Assembly (NCBI RefSeq): GCF_022559625.1
Contig: NZ_CP042288.1
Span: 768,409 to 832,408 of the forward strand
From: Aquisalinus flavus
GTDB lineage: Bacteria > Pseudomonadota > Alphaproteobacteria > Caulobacterales > Parvularculaceae
DNA: 64,000 nt
Direction: 5' to 3'
This document shows positions 62,619 to 64,000 of the stretch, in pieces. The notes beneath the pieces are model-generated. The model searched no databases, was not told the origin of the DNA, and saw only the letters and a list, made by a program, of their open reading frames with translations. A program made the position numbers and the translations under genes. How positions within the stretch are numbered: position 1 is the stretch's first letter; every line of letters begins with the position of its first letter.

Positions 62619-64000
62619 CTACCGCGTAATGCGCAGCTTGTTCAGTTCCGAGCCGATGGCGCCGAAGGCGTTGTCGAGGGAATCCGCCGAGGGCGCGAAC
62701 CAGTACTTGCCGGGGTCGGACGCGCAGCTTTCATAGAGCTGGCGCGTGCCGGTATTGGCGCTCGAGGCGAAGACGACGGTGTAGATGGTGATGCCCTGCG
62801 CCTTGGCCGTATCGCACAGGTCCGACAGTCGATCCTCGACCTCGTTGCGGGCGGTGGTGCTGTTGGAGGTGCCGAGAATGGCGGTCATGCGCGCCTCGCC
62901 GAGACGGCCATAGCCTGTGATGTCGGAACCTTCGCTGCCAGCTGCGACCCGGCTGCCTTCATTGCCGGCATTGTAAACGACATTGTCGCCATCGGTCATC
63001 AGCACGATGGCGCGGCGCCAGCGATTGGACTCCCAGATCGGAACGCCGGTCTTGGGATCGTCGTAATCGGCCGACTGGGTAAAGGGCTCGCCCGGCGACA
63101 GGGTGCGGATGCCCCAGGCCATGCCGATATCGGCAAACGTGCCGCCGCGGTTCCACGCGGTCATGGCGTTGAGGGCGCTGATCACTTGTGATTTGGTGCC
63201 GGTCAGCGGGGTGATCGGTGTCGGGCAGCCGACATTGGGACCGGTGAATTCGTTGGAGTTGCGATCACCGCCGGGATCGACCGTGCCGCCGACGATTTCG
63301 CCGAGGTCGGAACCGGATGTTTCGACCTCATACTGATTGTCGTTATAGATCGGCCAGATCAGCGGTTCCCACTTGGTGGTCGAGGGTGGCGTGTCATCAA
63401 AGGAGGCGTTGCCGAGACGTTCATAGACGCAGCCCTTCCACTGGGTCTTGTCGGCCGGGTCGTAGGTCAGAACCTCGAGGTCGTCGTCGTCGAGACCGGT
63501 GCGGTTTTGCGGGTCCTGTATCCGGAAATCATCCGTGATCGTGGTATCGACGATCGACGGGGCGATGCTGCCCGGATTGACCATCGAGGCATAGGGAACG
63601 ACGGAAATCCGCAGTTCCGTCTCACTCTCTTTCGTCATGATCGAGTTGGTGAGGCTGAGGGAGGCCGAGCGCAACGCCTCGATACGGGTGGTGCCGTTGA
63701 GCCCGCTCCACATCGAGCCGGTATTGTCGAGCACGAGGGCGACCATCAGACCGCCGCCGGCGCGGTTGACCTGGGTGTTGGCCGTGACCGAGATATCCTC
63801 GTTGCGCACGAGCTTCATGAAATAGGTTTTCATCTCGGCATTCGCGGTGATCTTGACCGTCTCAGCCGTGGAGACGACACTGACCGACTTCACCGAGGCA
63901 CCGGCAAGCTGGAAGTTCCGGGCGAGGTAGGATTCCGCCAGGGTTTCCAGTTCCTCCTGCGTATCGAAGGTGGTGCCGACAGCGAGGGCGGCAGCGTCGG
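62619..64000 (-). CDS. TadG-like pilus-assembly protein with von Willebrand A domain, partial
   Basis: The reading frame is open to the right edge of the window, so the N terminus is missing; an apparent GTG start at 63893 is internal. The last 459 residues are visible. A VWA domain opens with ALVLDNTGSMW, carrying the metal-binding DxxxS-like site DNTGSM, and continues through AIVLMTDGDN with the third ligand. The upstream residues (DAAALAVGTTFDTQEELETL) fit the region just after the membrane anchor of TadG-type Flp pilus-assembly proteins. The C terminus (YWFAPSADSLDNAFGAIGSELNKLRITR) matches the end of that family. Related tad genes presumably lie beyond the edge. Confidence 0.85.
   Translation of the reverse strand, partial: DAAALAVGTTFDTQEELETLAESYLARNFQLAGASVKSVSVVSTAETVKITANAEMKTYFMKLVRNEDISVTANTQVNRAGGGLMVALVLDNTGSMWSGLNGTTRIEALRSASLSLTNSIMTKESETELRISVVPYASMVNPGSIAPSIVDTTITDDFRIQDPQNRTGLDDDDLEVLTYDPADKTQWKGCVYERLGNASFDDTPPSTTKWEPLIWPIYNDNQYEVETSGSDLGEIVGGTVDPGGDRNSNEFTGPNVGCPTPITPLTGTKSQVISALNAMTAWNRGGTFADIGMAWGIRTLSPGEPFTQSADYDDPKTGVPIWESNRWRRAIVLMTDGDNVVYNAGNEGSRVAAGSEGSDITGYGRLGEARMTAILGTSNSTTARNEVEDRLSDLCDTAKAQGITIYTVVFASSANTGTRQLYESCASDPGKYWFAPSADSLDNAFGAIGSELNKLRITR

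Overview
The window comes from a GC-rich, Gram-negative alphaproteobacterium. The evidence is the murA–DUF2948–hisD–UPF0262–phosphatase–infA–maf–RNase E/G–yacG block, a glutathione-dependent formaldehyde pathway, long charged tails on ribosomal proteins S6 and L9, and a tRNA with encoded CCA. The abundance of polysaccharide enzymes with a TonB-dependent receptor suggests an aquatic, probably marine, glycan degrader of the Caulobacterales/Parvularculales type. That placement is an inference from gene content only.

Layout: 1–6.5 kb is a conserved housekeeping block. 6.6–7.9 kb holds one response regulator with a degenerate kinase-like tail, with a palindromic repeat on each side. 8.0–10.0 kb is the formaldehyde-detoxification pair fghA–adhC (minus strand). 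A tRNA-Phe at 10.16 kb marks the border of an apparent defence island (10.3–20.2 kb): a RelE-like/UvrD helicase fusion, two AT-rich cargo genes (a HAD phosphatase and a two-helix membrane protein with a GAF-like domain), and a type III-like restriction–modification pair whose methylase carries a sharply AT-rich central segment where the target-recognition region should lie.

20.3–32.0 kb is an N-acetylglucosamine/chitin-oligosaccharide locus: nagA–nagB-II facing a PTS operon (EIIA-HPr-EI fusion, EIICB, NagX), a GntR repressor and an exported GH20 hexosaminidase, with TGGTAT-type operator candidates in both divergent promoter regions. 32.0–42.8 kb is an L-arabinose/arabinan locus: LacI regulator, periplasmic aldose epimerase, GH127 beta-L-arabinofuranosidase, sodium symporter and araA–araD–araB. 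42.8–52.8 kb is a uronate-polysaccharide locus: beta-helix lipoprotein, TonB-dependent receptor, alginate-lyase-like (PL38-like) enzyme, FAH-superfamily hydratase, LacI regulator, kduI and kduD. A shared 14-bp operator-like motif occurs at all three promoter regions of this locus. A periplasmic sugar-binding protein and a hybrid histidine kinase (52.9–56.3 kb) follow.

56.3–62.2 kb returns to housekeeping on the minus strand (DUF2188 protein, alr, dnaB, rpsF–rpsR–rplI, an ArsR/SRPBCC pair, a 45-residue basic protein). The window ends inside a TadG-like von Willebrand A protein of a Flp/Tad pilus system.

No CRISPR array, insertion sequence, integrase or rRNA was seen. The most unusual items are the mosaic methylase and its AT-rich neighbours, the palindrome-flanked response regulator, and the two inferred regulons.
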